Below the pieces are notes generated by a model. That model was not told where the DNA came from, made no database searches, and saw only the letters and a list, made by a program, of their open reading frames with translations. The translations under genes were made by a program, and so were the position numbers. A stretch of DNA of 64,000 nucleotides from Sialis fuliginosa (Eukaryota; Arthropoda; Insecta; Megaloptera; Sialidae), in contig OY540817.1 in assembly GCA_961205875.1 (NCBI GenBank), forward strand, positions 15,597,001 to 15,661,000, read 5' to 3'. This document shows positions 57,601-64,000 of this stretch, piece by piece. The first letter of the stretch is position 1. Every line of letters starts with the position of its first letter.

Positions 57601-60600
57601 TGTATTTTCTTAATTCTTGTTTGATTTTAAACGTTTTCTAGGAGCAGAAGAAGATTTATATTCAATAATATTTTTTACTTATTTAGTGTGCTATTAATAT
57701 TGACCCACTTCTACCCAAATATTACTAATAAAATAATTTCAACGTAATGAAACATAATTTGATTATTCTCTTGGTATTCTTCAGATTTACGATAACACAT
57801 ATATTTCTGTATTGGATTTAGTTCTACTATCTGAAATTATATAATTATATTTAAGGTGACTTAAGAAATAATTCTAGATTATCGCGCCTTATATTTTGAC
57901 TGAATATAATTTTTCGAGGTTCTATCCCGCGCCATTTAATCTATTTTAACAAACTTCAGTGATACATAATTTTACTATTATAATTTCATTATTAAACATC
58001 TTTTTAAAATAAGGGTTCATATAATATATAACAGTTGTTATTGTTATGACTCTTTGGAAGAAGAAAATCAAGAAATTTTAGTCGCAACACCAATCAAAAT
58101 ACAAAACGAGATACAATTTCGAAAATTCATATTTGGTCAAAATTAAAAATTTAACTTTCTCAGAATAACTTTTCTTTACATTAAATTATAAAACATATTT
58201 GTCAAAATTCCCTCAAACTTTCCAATTTAATTAAACAATTGAACAATACGGGTGAAGTTGGGTACGAGACGCGGTCGGTCCGTTCTCGTTGATTGCACTA
58301 GAGTGTTATTCCAGGTGACGGAGAGAATGACAACCTGAGCACGCTGTCTATGGTGTTTATACTGGTTGGGGTCGTCTCGCTAGTCTTCACTTCTTTTGCC
58401 TCAATGGCCGTTTGCTACAGGTACTTTGTCTGGGCTTCAGAACGGCAATATTGACAGTTATTACAAATACATCAATCGCGTGTAACTCATCTAATTCTTA
58501 TACTTTCTACTTAGGTATCATTTATATTAATTATTGATCATATGATGGTCGAGTTCACTTTGATTAACTATCTAAAGTGAAACAGAATTGTATCCTGTAA
58601 GTATTAAATCATTAAAATTGATCGTTTAAAGTGATAGATGAACCAAGTAGTGGCAAGTTCTACTCTTGTTCATTTTGGTTTAACTGTGTAAATATGTTCA
58701 CTGTTTTTGTCAAATATTATTTATGAATTGATTTAGTATTTAGCTGTAATTGTGTATATAAATTTTGTATCAATTTTAATTAATTACAATACGGACAACA
58801 TCAATTAAAGTAAATTGAACAGTTCGCTTTTGATGATACGTATGGATAAAATATGATGTCAGTTTAGATAATAAATCAAATTGGTTATACCAAGAACTTT
58901 AATCATTCTTTTAAACTATTCCTGCATTTATCCATTAACACAAGGATTAAATATGATATTTGCCTTTTATTGTTTTTATTTTGAAAATTCTCAATACAAT
59001 TACTTACTTCAAATACAAAAATAAATAATTTTTTTTAAATTTTATAATTCTTATTTATATTGAAACCATTAAAAAATGTTCCTAAGGATATATTTTTCTG
59101 CATTCGTTTTTTTAGACTTTCGTGTCCATAGTTCATTTTACGTGTTGTCTCTTATGTCAGACTATTCTCCAGGAAGCATTAATTTAATAAAACGGTTCAT
59201 GACAACTTCTGAAAAAGAATCCGACAAGAGAGCAGAACATTAATTTTACAACGTCCGCATTGAAATGATATTAAATTACGAATAAATTCCTAATTTTTAT
59301 AATATGTCTACTTTTCGTTACATAAAATATAAACGTTTCCATTTTAGCAATAGCTGTTATTTTTAAATGGAAAATGCAAGTTTAAACCAGAGTAGAAAGT
59401 ATATTGATCATTAAAAAAAGATGTATTTGTACTGTTTGAGGCCTGGACTGTTGGTGTCTGTGTCTCCCACCCAGTGTAAGTGGCGCGCAGTGTCGCTTGG
59501 TGGCTGCTGCAATACCGGATGTGACGTGTAGCGCTCTGATTATATTGTTGCTGTTTGTTGGACACTACTACTACAATCTATCACACTACTTGCCGATTGT
59601 CAGGTTATGTTCAACCGTCTGTGCGTGTTTTTAATCGCTTGGCTTTGGTGATAAATCATAATAAACTGCTTTATTCAATGTTAATTATAAGAATTACGAT
59701 ATTTCTTTCTTGTGTTCTATCTTGCTATGCATTGATGATTGTTCAAATTTTGATCATAATTTTTCAGTCTTATTTTAAATATGTTTTTTTTATGACCGTG
59801 AGTCGTGACAATACAAGGGATAGAACATAAAAGAAACAAAATTCATTTGAGACAAAAGTATTAAGTTAAAAATATCTGAGAAATGGATAATACAGAATTT
59901 TATAATGATTTCTTCTGTGTCGTCTTCTAGATTATGATATTTTTTAACAAAATTACAATAGAACATTCCTAAAATAATGTTTAAAAAATTAAATACTGCT
60001 CATATCAGAAATATCTCAAACAAGAAGACGAACCAAATCCAAGAAATAATTAACAATATATTTTAAATATTAATTACGATTATATGAAACAACTAATAGT
60101 TAAAATGTATTATATCAACAAAAAATAACAAGATACTGTATTTAATTGTTTCATAGAAATTTTAAAAATCGATTTGGACAAACTGAATAACATGGAGCAA
60201 CTTATTAAATGTAAAGAAATCTACCTTTCAAAATATAACTTTCGTATCTACTAACATAATCATCTTTAAAAAAAAATGCTTAATATATTCTAAATCCCAA
60301 GTCCTGCACTTTTACCAATTTGATAGTATAAATGAATAAGTATGTATTTATCAATTTGGTGAATCTGTAAAACATGCAACATTGAACATAGATTAACAAA
60401 CAGGGCCGGCAGAAAAGATAAATTTCGAGTGTCGAGTAAAAAAGTGGGGGGAGTTGGAGAGGTTTTTTTTCTTAAATATTATTTTTGAAACATTAAAAAG
60501 TATCAATGAATACAGTTATATAAATGAAAATTCAAATTAGCTTTTTATCCATAAAATCTGACTCAATTATTAATTTATTCTTTGATAATGCGAAAAGAGT

Positions 60601-62018
60601 CACTATGCTTTTCCAATTTCTGGTGGGTAATTCGACACACGCAAATTTTTCGAGTGTCTAGTACAACATACAGAAGACTAGACTGATGCCGGCCTTTTTT
60701 TATTAAAAGAACTCATTTCTTAACGTGAAATATTCCAATTTTAACATTAGTATGTTCCAACTCCAAGTTATTCAATTTGACCAGTATTAAGAACAAACGA
60801 ATAAAGGCCAGTATTGATCATTGTAAAGAAGAAGGGGTGTTTACAAATTATTTAAGAGAATTAGCCATAAATAAACTATTACGCCTTTAAAGGTCTAAGA
60901 TCCCCAAGTTATATACTTTCCCCAATACTGAATGAGTGAAATTTTACATGCCTATACTTGATCGATTTAGCCAAATTGTAAAACATATATAGAAATAGTT
61001 ATTTTAATCTAAAACTATTACTACATCTTTAAAGGTCATCTAAGATATTTCAGTTCCTCATTTTAGCTAATATTTAATTCTTAGAAAAGGAAAGATAAAT
61101 TGGCGTATCATTCAGATTTTAAAATAAATATCAATTGTTAATAATTGTTTAATTTATTGATAATAAATGTTTTATATTGTCTTTGAAAGTATTTCAGTGA
61201 TAATTGATTAACAGAGAAACGTCTATTTGGAACTATCATCTCTCATACATACTAAATTCAATTGTAATTTAAAGCATATTTGCATATTAAAAATTTTTAA
61301 CTGACGACTCTGGGATAATATGTATGGAAATGACAATTTTGATATTTAAACCATAAATTTTGGTGACAGTTTCATATATGGACTACCATTGACCATTGGT
61401 TATCTATAATCTTTCCTAATCTAAGATTTAATAAGTGAAAGTTTAAACTAAAAAACATGGCATTTAAAGAAATCTATTAACAATTATTAAATCCCCAAGT
61501 GCTTCACTTTGATCAATATTGATGAAATGAAAGCGCACAGGCTTGTACTTGATCGGTGAAACTAAAGAACTTGGTGTTTGTTTAAAATAACAAACAAACG
61601 ATTATAATATCTTTCAAAGCGTCAAAACCCCAAGTTCTTTACTTTGGCCGTAAATTATAAGCGCACTGGTCTGTACTTGACCAATTTGGTAAAACTAAAG
61701 AACATTGGGAATGGTTTTAATAACGATCAAATAATCTGTAAGTGTTCTTAATTTTTACCATAAGCTTAAAGCGCACAGTTGAACATAGCCCGCACAAAGT
61801 CGAGTACAATATGAAATGAACTGGTTGACTCGATGGATGTTTCTCTTTTTTTCCATACCTCCCCTGTTTGGTTGTGTTTCTGTCTGTCTCTCTGCATGCA
61901 CCGGACGACGGACTGCAGAGAATTACCACGGCTCTAACACGGTATTCCTAGTGGGTACGCTGATGTCGGTTGTGGGGGGTGTGTTCATTTTATTTGCGAT
62001 GATGGCACTCTGCTACAG
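33603..62018 (+). CDS. mmd: ADAM11/22/23-type pseudoprotease gene (mind-meld-like), partial; span of all exons in the window
   Basis: This entry is the whole gene as visible here; the exons are listed separately. The spliced product is about 748 residues with transmembrane exon a, or 746 with exon b. Domains by window-product residue: prodomain end 1-152 with RRKR at 149-152; metalloprotease-like about 186-402; disintegrin about 403-490; cysteine-rich about 491-640; EGF-like about 646-678; stalk; membrane helix about 722-746. The zinc site has Met335 where active ADAMs have Glu, while all three His are kept. Vertebrate ADAM11, ADAM22 and ADAM23 are also non-catalytic and act in cell adhesion and synaptic ligand binding; the insect member of this group is mind-meld. 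A neural surface role here is inferred from family only. Start, signal peptide and cytoplasmic tail are outside the visible exons. Every junction keeps frame and has GT-AG ends. Confidence 0.9.
33940..33976 (+). repeat. gtct/gtgt microsatellite
   Basis: tgtctgtctgtctgtgtgtgtgag-type run in the first intron of the visible gene, 260 bp after exon 1. It may be the edge of a decayed mobile element. Confidence 0.7.
35144..35757 (+). mobile_element. Helitron-like non-autonomous element, full-length candidate
   Basis: Begins near aacatgtcctgactgactga and ends gcgaagccgcgactatcagc followed by TAA then T. The CGAAGCCGCG...AGCTA end resembles the 3' ends of many insect Helitrons (CTRR before T). Sequence from its 5' part recurs inverted at 15085-15538 and in part at 6228-6290. 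There are no helicase or Rep frames. Family assignment is tentative. Confidence 0.5.
37910..38860 (+). mobile_element. Foldback/MITE element, copy 2, with CAGTGGC termini (hAT-like)
   Basis: Bounded by CAGTGGCGAAGCG at the left and the near reverse complement CACGCCTTGCCACTG at the right. The flanking 8-mers cagtatta (37902-37909) and ctgtacta (38861-38868) agree at six of eight positions, fitting a decayed hAT-type target duplication. The inner part is the same long palindrome as at 3371-4238, in the opposite orientation. No transposase frame is present, so it is non-autonomous. Confidence 0.8.
39453..39804 (+). mobile_element. Degraded hAT-like MITE
   Basis: Left end CAGTGGTTTCAAATAC and right end GTTTGGAAGCCACTA form imperfect inverted termini. 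The right end, read in reverse, matches the solitary start CAGTGGTTTCCAAACTCAAT at 15976, so both belong to one family. No target duplication is recognisable. Confidence 0.55.
41041..41383 (+). mobile_element. MITE with long (about 75 bp) inverted termini starting GCCCGGTATTATAAA
   Basis: The left arm starts gcccggtattataaataatt and includes ccagc..acgctatctactagg. The right arm carries the reverse complements (cctagcagatagct, gctggaagct, ttataataccgggc). The arms agree over most of 75 bp. A fragment of the same family lies at about 46318-46360 (tggaagcaaattctttataa) near the coding exon ending at 46223. A single CAGTGGCG end at 40997 belongs to something else. Confidence 0.75.
41403..41915 (+). 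mobile_element. Inverted-repeat element, copy B
   Basis: The left arm (cacgggaaggtgtt, actaatcagctgt, tttcaaatgaatgcag) recurs inverted near the right end (ctgcatctatttgaaaatga, cagctgatta). A related copy in reverse orientation lies at about 26000-26135. The open frame at 41453-41656 crosses this repeat and is not considered a gene. Confidence 0.6.
42276..42345 (+). CDS. mmd: ADAM gene exon 2 of the window (prodomain)
   Basis: Completes the split Thr codon and adds 23 residues, including [12 protein letters not shown]. The acceptor is ttttttccag and the donor is CAG|gtaaat; it exits in phase 0. An 8.6-kb intron separates it from exon 1. The joined peptide continues the ADAM prodomain alignment with no gap, so no exon appears to be missing between them. 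Confidence 0.88.
42346..44922 (+). other. Intron 2 (2.6 kb)
   Basis: Contains the short MITE at 43258-43402. Otherwise AT-rich with no recognised feature. Confidence 0.8.
43258..43402 (+). mobile_element. Short MITE with CGTTTCCCAAAAT ends
   Basis: About 145 bp between agcgtttcccaaaat and attttgggaaacgtt, near-perfect inverted termini. The inner sequence aaccttggggttctac resembles many insect hAT-derived elements. No clear target duplication remains. It lies in the intron between exons 2 and 3. Confidence 0.7.
44923..45069 (+). CDS. mmd: ADAM gene exon 3 of the window (prodomain)
   Basis: 49 codons, phase 0 at both ends. The acceptor is attttattttag and the donor is TCG|gtgcgt. It contains [20 protein letters not shown] then CNGVSGVI, the strongly conserved prodomain core of ADAMs (HCYYxGxV...S.AALSTC.GLRG). 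G+C is clearly higher than in the flanking introns. A hAT-type miniature element sits only about 75 bp beyond the donor. Confidence 0.95.
45145..45305 (+). mobile_element. Small hAT-type MITE in the intron after exon 3
   Basis: 161 bp with termini CAGGGCCGTAACTA and TAGTTACGGCCCTG, a perfect 14-bp inverted repeat. The flanking 8-mers are gtttatac (45137-45144) and gtttagac (45306-45313), seven of eight identical. It sits 75 bp downstream of a coding exon. A lone related end, cagggccgtaact, occurs near 30774. Confidence 0.9.
45423..45500 (+). mobile_element. Tiny MITE with 17-bp perfect terminal inverted repeats
   Basis: 78 bp from ATTAGGGTGTGTCAAAA to TTTTGACACACCCTAAT. The arms are exact reverse complements. 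A related end, agggtgtgtcaaa, occurs at about 25542. The superfamily is not assigned. It lies in the same 752-bp intron as the hAT MITE at 45145. Confidence 0.8.
45822..46223 (+). CDS. mmd: ADAM gene exon 4 of the window (prodomain end, furin site, start of metalloprotease-like domain)
   Basis: 134 codons, phase 0 at both ends, donor TTG|gtaagt. The acceptor is a tandem ttagcag: splicing at the first AG would add one in-frame Gln codon (45819-45821). After a conserved segment with HVIFEAR comes a Gly/Ser/Lys-rich linker, then RRKR at residues 149-152 (45969-45980), a furin-type cleavage site that would remove the prodomain in the secretory pathway. An acidic [10 protein letters not shown] stretch follows. 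The metalloprotease-like fold then starts with [14 protein letters not shown], the usual ADAM first strand (K-Y-[IV]-E-x-x-[LV]-V-[VI]-D). Confidence 0.95.
46224..48556 (+). other. Intron 4 (2.3 kb)
   Basis: A fragment of the GCCCGG-type MITE lies near 46318-46360. A CpG-richer patch with no coding signal is at 47220-47460. Nothing else was recognised. Confidence 0.75.
48557..48729 (+). CDS. mmd: ADAM gene exon 5 of the window (metalloprotease-like domain)
   Basis: 57 codons plus two bases. The acceptor is taattttacag and the donor is AC|gtaagc. It encodes [17 protein letters not shown], the conserved second-strand region of ADAM metalloprotease domains (R-V-x-L-V-x-x-E-x-W). A helix follows that ends in [11 protein letters not shown]. 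Only 60 bp of intron separate it from exon 6, the shortest intron in the gene. Confidence 0.95.
48790..48959 (+). CDS. mmd: ADAM gene exon 6 of the window (degenerate zinc-binding site)
   Basis: Completes a Thr codon, adds 56 residues and ends one base into an Arg codon; donor GGA A|gtaagt. It contains the zinc-site helix at residues 334-345, [12 protein letters not shown]. Active ADAMs have HExxHxxGxxHD. The three His and the Gly are kept, but the catalytic Glu is Met (codon 48920-48922). Zinc might still bind, but peptide-bond cleavage is not expected. This fits the non-catalytic ADAM11/22/23 group. Confidence 0.95.
48960..50049 (+). other. Intron 6 (1.1 kb)
   Basis: Largely occupied by the dispersed repeat at 49142-49516. 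The remainder is AT-rich with no feature. Confidence 0.8.
49142..49516 (+). repeat. Dispersed repeat, copy B, in the intron after exon 6
   Basis: Diverged direct copy of the repeat at 30983-31378. Shared segments: gacatgatcatagtga, catggaaacaaaacacga, attcccgagtctataagc. It ends atttttatatatagagat. Confidence 0.75.
50050..50213 (+). CDS. mmd: ADAM gene exon 7 of the window (Met-turn and end of metalloprotease-like domain)
   Basis: Starts two bases into the Arg codon and carries 54 further codons, ending in phase 0 at GAG|gtattc. It encodes [13 protein letters not shown], which holds the conserved Cys pair and the CIM Met-turn that lies under the zinc site in metzincins. The [14 protein letters not shown] helix and the domain-final [10 protein letters not shown] follow. 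All family-typical disulphide cysteines of this part seem present. Confidence 0.95.
50214..50720 (+). other. Intron 7 (507 bp)
   Basis: AT-rich, GT-AG ends. Nothing else seen. Confidence 0.85.
50721..50888 (+). CDS. mmd: ADAM gene exon 8 of the window (disintegrin domain)
   Basis: 56 codons, phase 0 at both ends. The acceptor is attcccgtcag and the donor is CGT|gtgagt. It reads [15 protein letters not shown] at its start, the hallmark opening of disintegrin domains (C-G-N-x-x-x-E-x-G-E-x-C-D-C-G), then DPCCDP and GPCCSNC, with Cys spacing typical of the family. It covers the first two thirds of the disintegrin domain. Confidence 0.95.
50889..51265 (+). other. Intron 8 (377 bp)
   Basis: AT-rich, GT-AG ends, pyrimidine-rich acceptor. 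Nothing else seen. Confidence 0.85.
51266..51570 (+). CDS. mmd: ADAM gene exon 9 of the window (disintegrin loop and cysteine-rich domain)
   Basis: 101 codons plus two bases; acceptor tcttgcccccag, donor GA|gtaagt. The disintegrin loop reads [16 protein letters not shown]. It has no RGD, as usual in ADAMs, where this loop is C-R-x-x-x-x-E-C-D-x-x-E-x-C. The cysteine-rich domain follows, with the conserved [14 protein letters not shown] motif and then CFEQFN. The exon is rich in GC-ending codons and stands out sharply from the AT-rich introns. Confidence 0.95.
51781..51900 (+). CDS. mmd: ADAM gene exon 10 of the window (cysteine-rich domain)
   Basis: Completes a Glu codon, adds 39 residues and ends two bases into a Lys codon; acceptor tgttttctag, donor AA|gtaagt. 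It encodes [10 protein letters not shown], the conserved C-G-x-L-Q-C motif of ADAM cysteine-rich domains, and ends in GVEYECK. The next intron is 4.6 kb and full of repeats. Confidence 0.93.
54402..54671 (+). mobile_element. hAT-type MITE in the intron after exon 10
   Basis: 270 bp with termini CAGTGTTTCCCAACCT and AGGTTAGGAAACACTG, matching as inverted repeats with one mismatch. Flanking 8-mers ttgttgat and ttctagat agree at six of eight positions and fit a hAT target duplication. It has no coding capacity. Confidence 0.82.
55810..55893 (+). repeat. 84-bp near-perfect hairpin (39-bp stem, 6-nt loop)
   Basis: The left arm starts agctgaaccaaacaacctag and the right arm ends ctaggttgtttcgttcagct. 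The 39-bp arms pair with one mismatch around a gtatat loop. It lies in the intron between exons 10 and 11. It could be a foldback remnant, a template-switch product or a source of small RNAs; nothing in the sequence decides this. Confidence 0.9.
56527..56704 (+). CDS. mmd: ADAM gene exon 11 of the window (cysteine-rich domain end, first half of EGF-like repeat)
   Basis: Completes the Lys codon and adds 59 residues, phase 0 exit at GGG|gtaagt; acceptor tgtatttgcag. It encodes [12 protein letters not shown] then CVNQTC, matching the ADAM cysteine-rich motif D-x-G-x-V-x-x-G-T-x-C-G...C-x-x-x-x-C. NQT is a possible N-glycosylation site. It ends in CSGHG, the first part of the EGF-like repeat, so that repeat is split between exons 11 and 12. 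Confidence 0.95.
56705..57239 (+). other. Intron 11 (535 bp), inside the EGF-like repeat
   Basis: AT-rich, GT-AG ends. No other feature recognised. Confidence 0.85.
57240..57402 (+). CDS. mmd: ADAM gene exon 12 of the window (EGF-like repeat end and extracellular stalk)
   Basis: 54 codons plus one base; acceptor taaaccgtag, donor TACG|gtaagt. It completes the EGF-like repeat with [19 protein letters not shown], the C-x-C-x5-G-x-x-C ending. A Pro/Val/Thr-rich stalk and the charged segment [11 protein letters not shown] follow. It exits in phase 1 and can join in frame to either transmembrane exon. Confidence 0.95.
57403..58314 (+). other. Intron 12 (912 bp), before the alternative transmembrane exons
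   Basis: Mostly AT-rich. The last 70 bp before exon 13a are CpG-richer (gagacgcggtcggtccgttc), unlike other acceptors of this gene, and may carry splice-regulatory sequence. Confidence 0.7.
58315..58420 (+). CDS. mmd: ADAM gene exon 13a: alternative transmembrane segment a
   Basis: Enters with the last two bases of a Gly codon, carries 34 codons and exits two bases into Arg (phase 1 to phase 2). The acceptor is tgttattccag and the donor is CAG|gtactt, weaker than most donors of this gene. It encodes a short acidic stalk end (GDGENDN), a hydrophobic helix of about 22 residues from [10 protein letters not shown] to FASMAV, and CYR. The helix, its position and the CYR ending match those of exon 13b, so the two look like duplicated alternatives. 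Confidence 0.9.
60291..61790 (+). repeat. Family of imperfect hairpin units between the two transmembrane exons
   Basis: Units at about 60291-60380, 60896-60986, 61488-61575 and 61625-61710, plus a partial one at 61735-61785. Each opens with a variant of CCCCAAGTTCTTTACTTT. Most have a 3' arm near TACTTGATC...AAACTAAAGAAC that is roughly complementary to the opening arm. Units at 61488 and 61625 give the clearest hairpins, with the 5' arm matching the 3' arm reverse complement at most of about 20 positions. Arms can also pair between units. The array lies wholly in the intron between exons 13a and 13b. It could be a splice-controlling RNA structure or a decayed tandem or mobile repeat. Confidence 0.6.
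60403..60698 (+). mobile_element. Possible degraded hAT-like MITE inside the 13a-13b intron
   Basis: Left end CAGGGCCGGCA and right end TGCCGGCC form a short inverted repeat; the last bases of the right end have changed. It contains two direct copies of a tttcgagtgtc motif. It interrupts the hairpin-unit array between the first and second units. Confidence 0.45.
61919..62018 (+). CDS. mmd: ADAM gene exon 13b: alternative transmembrane segment b
   Basis: Same phases as exon 13a (1 in, 2 out), with 32 full codons; acceptor ggactgcag, donor CAG|gtcagt. It encodes ENYHGSNT, then a hydrophobic helix from [10 protein letters not shown] to LFAMMA, then LCYR. Length, helix position and the CYR end match exon 13a, but the other residues differ greatly, so the duplication is old or the two are functionally distinct. 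Two further donors in the same phase lie 39 and 63 bp downstream (after 62057 and 62081) and could add 13 or 21 residues just inside the membrane. Confidence 0.88.
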
Positions 62019-62108
62019 GTCAGTCGTAGTACACAAAAACTTCTCCCTGTGTCTCAGGTTAGTGGGCAGACAAAGACCAAGGTAGTTCACTGTTACCTTT
62101 TCACGCAT

Positions 62109-62182
62109 CTGTCTCTCTCTCTCTCTGTCTCTCTCTCTCTCTTTCTATCTCTCTGTCTCTATCTCTCTGTCTATATCTTTCA
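62109..62182 (+). repeat. CT-rich microsatellite downstream of exon 13b
   Basis: Runs of ctctctctgtct-type repeats. The tract lies 90 bp after the exon 13b donor, in the following intron. Pyrimidine-rich tracts of this kind can bind PTB-like splicing regulators, but that role is only an inference here. Confidence 0.8.
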
Positions 62183-64000
62183 ATGGCTCCTGCATTGTTG
62201 GAAATTTTATTTTCGCGAGGGGGGGTGGGGGGTGACAATTTTATATTAATATTTATAAATCAATATTAACGTCATATGTAGCGAATATAATATTTATTTT
62301 ATTTACATGATTTATTTATTATTATTCGGTCTTAAACAATGGACAAAATTCTATACTTTTTGGCGGCTCAATTATTATCAAAAAAGAACTATGTCATATA
62401 GAATAAATAGTTATTACTGTAATAAATAATATATAAATGACTTTAAATTAAGAAATCAAAATTATGACCCATGTATTATTTTCGGCTTATTTTGTGCTAT
62501 TTAAGCTATAGTCATATTAAATGAAAAATACATCTTTATACAAAAATATATTAAATTGTGTAGGTCAGTTATTAAATACTAAACATTTATTAAGTATCTT
62601 AAAAATGTAACTTTGTATATATTATACTTTATAAAAAGTCCTCATCAGATTCATTAAATTTCAAATTATTCTACTATACTTACTCACGTATTATTGTGAA
62701 TATATTTTGAATATGGAAGATTAATTAGAGTTTAAGAAGATTATAAACATAAAGCATAGAAATAAGTAATTTTTATTTATTATCTACTTTATTGTTTGTA
62801 CTTTCCATCCTAAATAATCAATTTTTCATAACCAAATTACATACTTATAGAATATAACCTGAGAATAGTTGTGAAAATATTCTCTTTTTTTATTGAATTA
62901 TATATGATACTTATAATATTAATTATTAATTGATTGATAAAAAATCTAAGATTGACATATTTTTAGATATGAATAATTAAATAATACAAACATTTTATAA
63001 AAATAGTTTTAACATCCTGAAATAAAATACATTTATGAATATCAAAGTCTTGGCATCGTGTAATAATTTAAATAATAATAATTTTAATTGGAGAAGCAAA
63101 ATCATGTAAATAGCACAATTTTTCGTATGGGGAAAAAACATTTCTTTTTTTAGTTTGAAACATTAATAACAAAAATACTATTTCCAACAATGTGCACATT
63201 TAACTGTAGGTACATGTTACTCGGGCTTCTATTCTTTATTTGAATAACTTAAATGAATATGAAAAATAAATTTCTATAAATTATTTCTCCTATTCATTTA
63301 GTTTATTTAGATTTTAGTTGCAGTAATAACTATTAAAATAGTTATGCATGATATGTATTTTTATATGGAATATATTAAAATTACTTTATACTTACACAAT
63401 TTTTATTATGAATATGTTCAATTATTTTAAAGTATAAAGTAATATATAATTATAATATTCTGTATTTAAATATATGTGTCATAGAGAACACAGGCTGATC
63501 ATAAAGTCGTAGCCTACGTCTTTTCGGTCACCTGTATTTGTATATTCTCTCTCTCTCTTCCGGCATGCGTGGATTCATTCATACCATCGCTTTATGTTTT
63601 GCACTGCACATGCTAAACTACCCCCTTAGAATAAACTCTACATCACATCCCACTGTCTGTTCTACTTAAGTAGTAACGAGCCACAATGATAACCTAAAAT
63701 AAGCATGTTTGTGTACTTAAGTATAGGCCTAATTAATGTTAAGTGTATTATAATATATAATATATTTATTACTTTTTATAAGTATCAACATATCATAGGA
63801 TAATTGGCTGGGAGTTTTAGATAAAGCCGACGTTAAAATCCCACAAGTTCAGTAATTGTCTTCAAATGTGATTCGATTAACAATAAAAGCGTTGACAAGA
63901 GCTGAATTTGCTCGATTTGTGCTTCGACTTCATCTAAATCTCCCCACCAATTGATAAAATCAAAAAATTAATCTACGTATGTACATCCTTCTTCCTGATT
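62183..64000 (+). other. Intron after exon 13b, continuing past the window edge
   Basis: Very AT-rich. No exon starting in the required phase and encoding a basic ADAM cytoplasmic tail was found. A CpG-richer patch with another short ct repeat lies at 63500-63660. The tail exons are expected beyond the window. Confidence 0.5.

Larger units (their letters stand above)
58421..61918 (+). other. Intron between transmembrane exons 13a and 13b (3.5 kb)
   Basis: Holds the hairpin-unit family (60291-61790), a possible MITE at 60403-60698 and a CpG-rich patch at 59440-59550 (agtggcgcgcagtgtcgctt). No third transmembrane exon ending in a CYR-type junction was found here. Confidence 0.75.

Noticed and set aside
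59555-59830. Hydrophobic 91-codon frame considered as a third transmembrane exon
   Set aside because: No acceptor in the right phase, no CYR-type end and no donor in phase 2. Hydrophobicity follows from T-rich sequence.
1-64000. CRISPR arrays, bacterial operons, tRNA or rRNA genes
   Set aside because: No regular spacer-repeat array, no tRNA-type A/B boxes and no rRNA stretches were seen. The sequence is clearly eukaryotic nuclear DNA.

Overview
The window is AT-rich animal nuclear DNA holding one large, intron-rich gene on the + strand and long non-coding stretches full of small DNA transposons. An insect is likely. The gene matches the insect mind-meld (mmd) type of ADAM protein, splice sites are GT-AG with introns down to 60 bp, a short (TTAGG)n tract is present, and hAT-type miniature elements with 8-bp target duplications are common. 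The insect order cannot be fixed from this sequence.

The gene is an ADAM-family membrane protein of the ADAM11/22/23 (mmd) class. Twelve constitutive exons lie between 33603 and 57402. They are followed by two alternative transmembrane exons at 58315-58420 and 61919-62018. Together they encode about 748 residues, in order: end of the prodomain, a furin-type RRKR site, a metalloprotease-like domain, a disintegrin domain, an ADAM cysteine-rich domain, an EGF-like repeat, a stalk and a membrane helix. The zinc-site motif reads [11 protein letters not shown], with Met in place of the catalytic Glu, so the protein is predicted to be a pseudoprotease acting through binding. The signal peptide and early prodomain exons lie upstream, in or beyond the first 33.6 kb. 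The cytoplasmic tail lies beyond the right edge.

The most interesting region is 57400-62100. The two transmembrane exons have identical entry and exit phases. Including both would cause a stop, and skipping both would shift the frame, so they look mutually exclusive. The intron between them carries at least four imperfect hairpin units plus a partial one, the last close to the second exon. Their arms can pair within or between units, which resembles the RNA-structure switches known from other mutually exclusive insect exons. The second exon also has three possible donors in the same phase.

Positions 1-33602 contain no convincing exon. This stretch is probably a large 5' intron or upstream regulatory DNA of the same gene. 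It has several CpG-richer islands, a three-copy tandem repeat and several transposon remnants. Introns 1-4, 6, 10 and 13 also contain miniature elements, dispersed repeats or strong hairpins.
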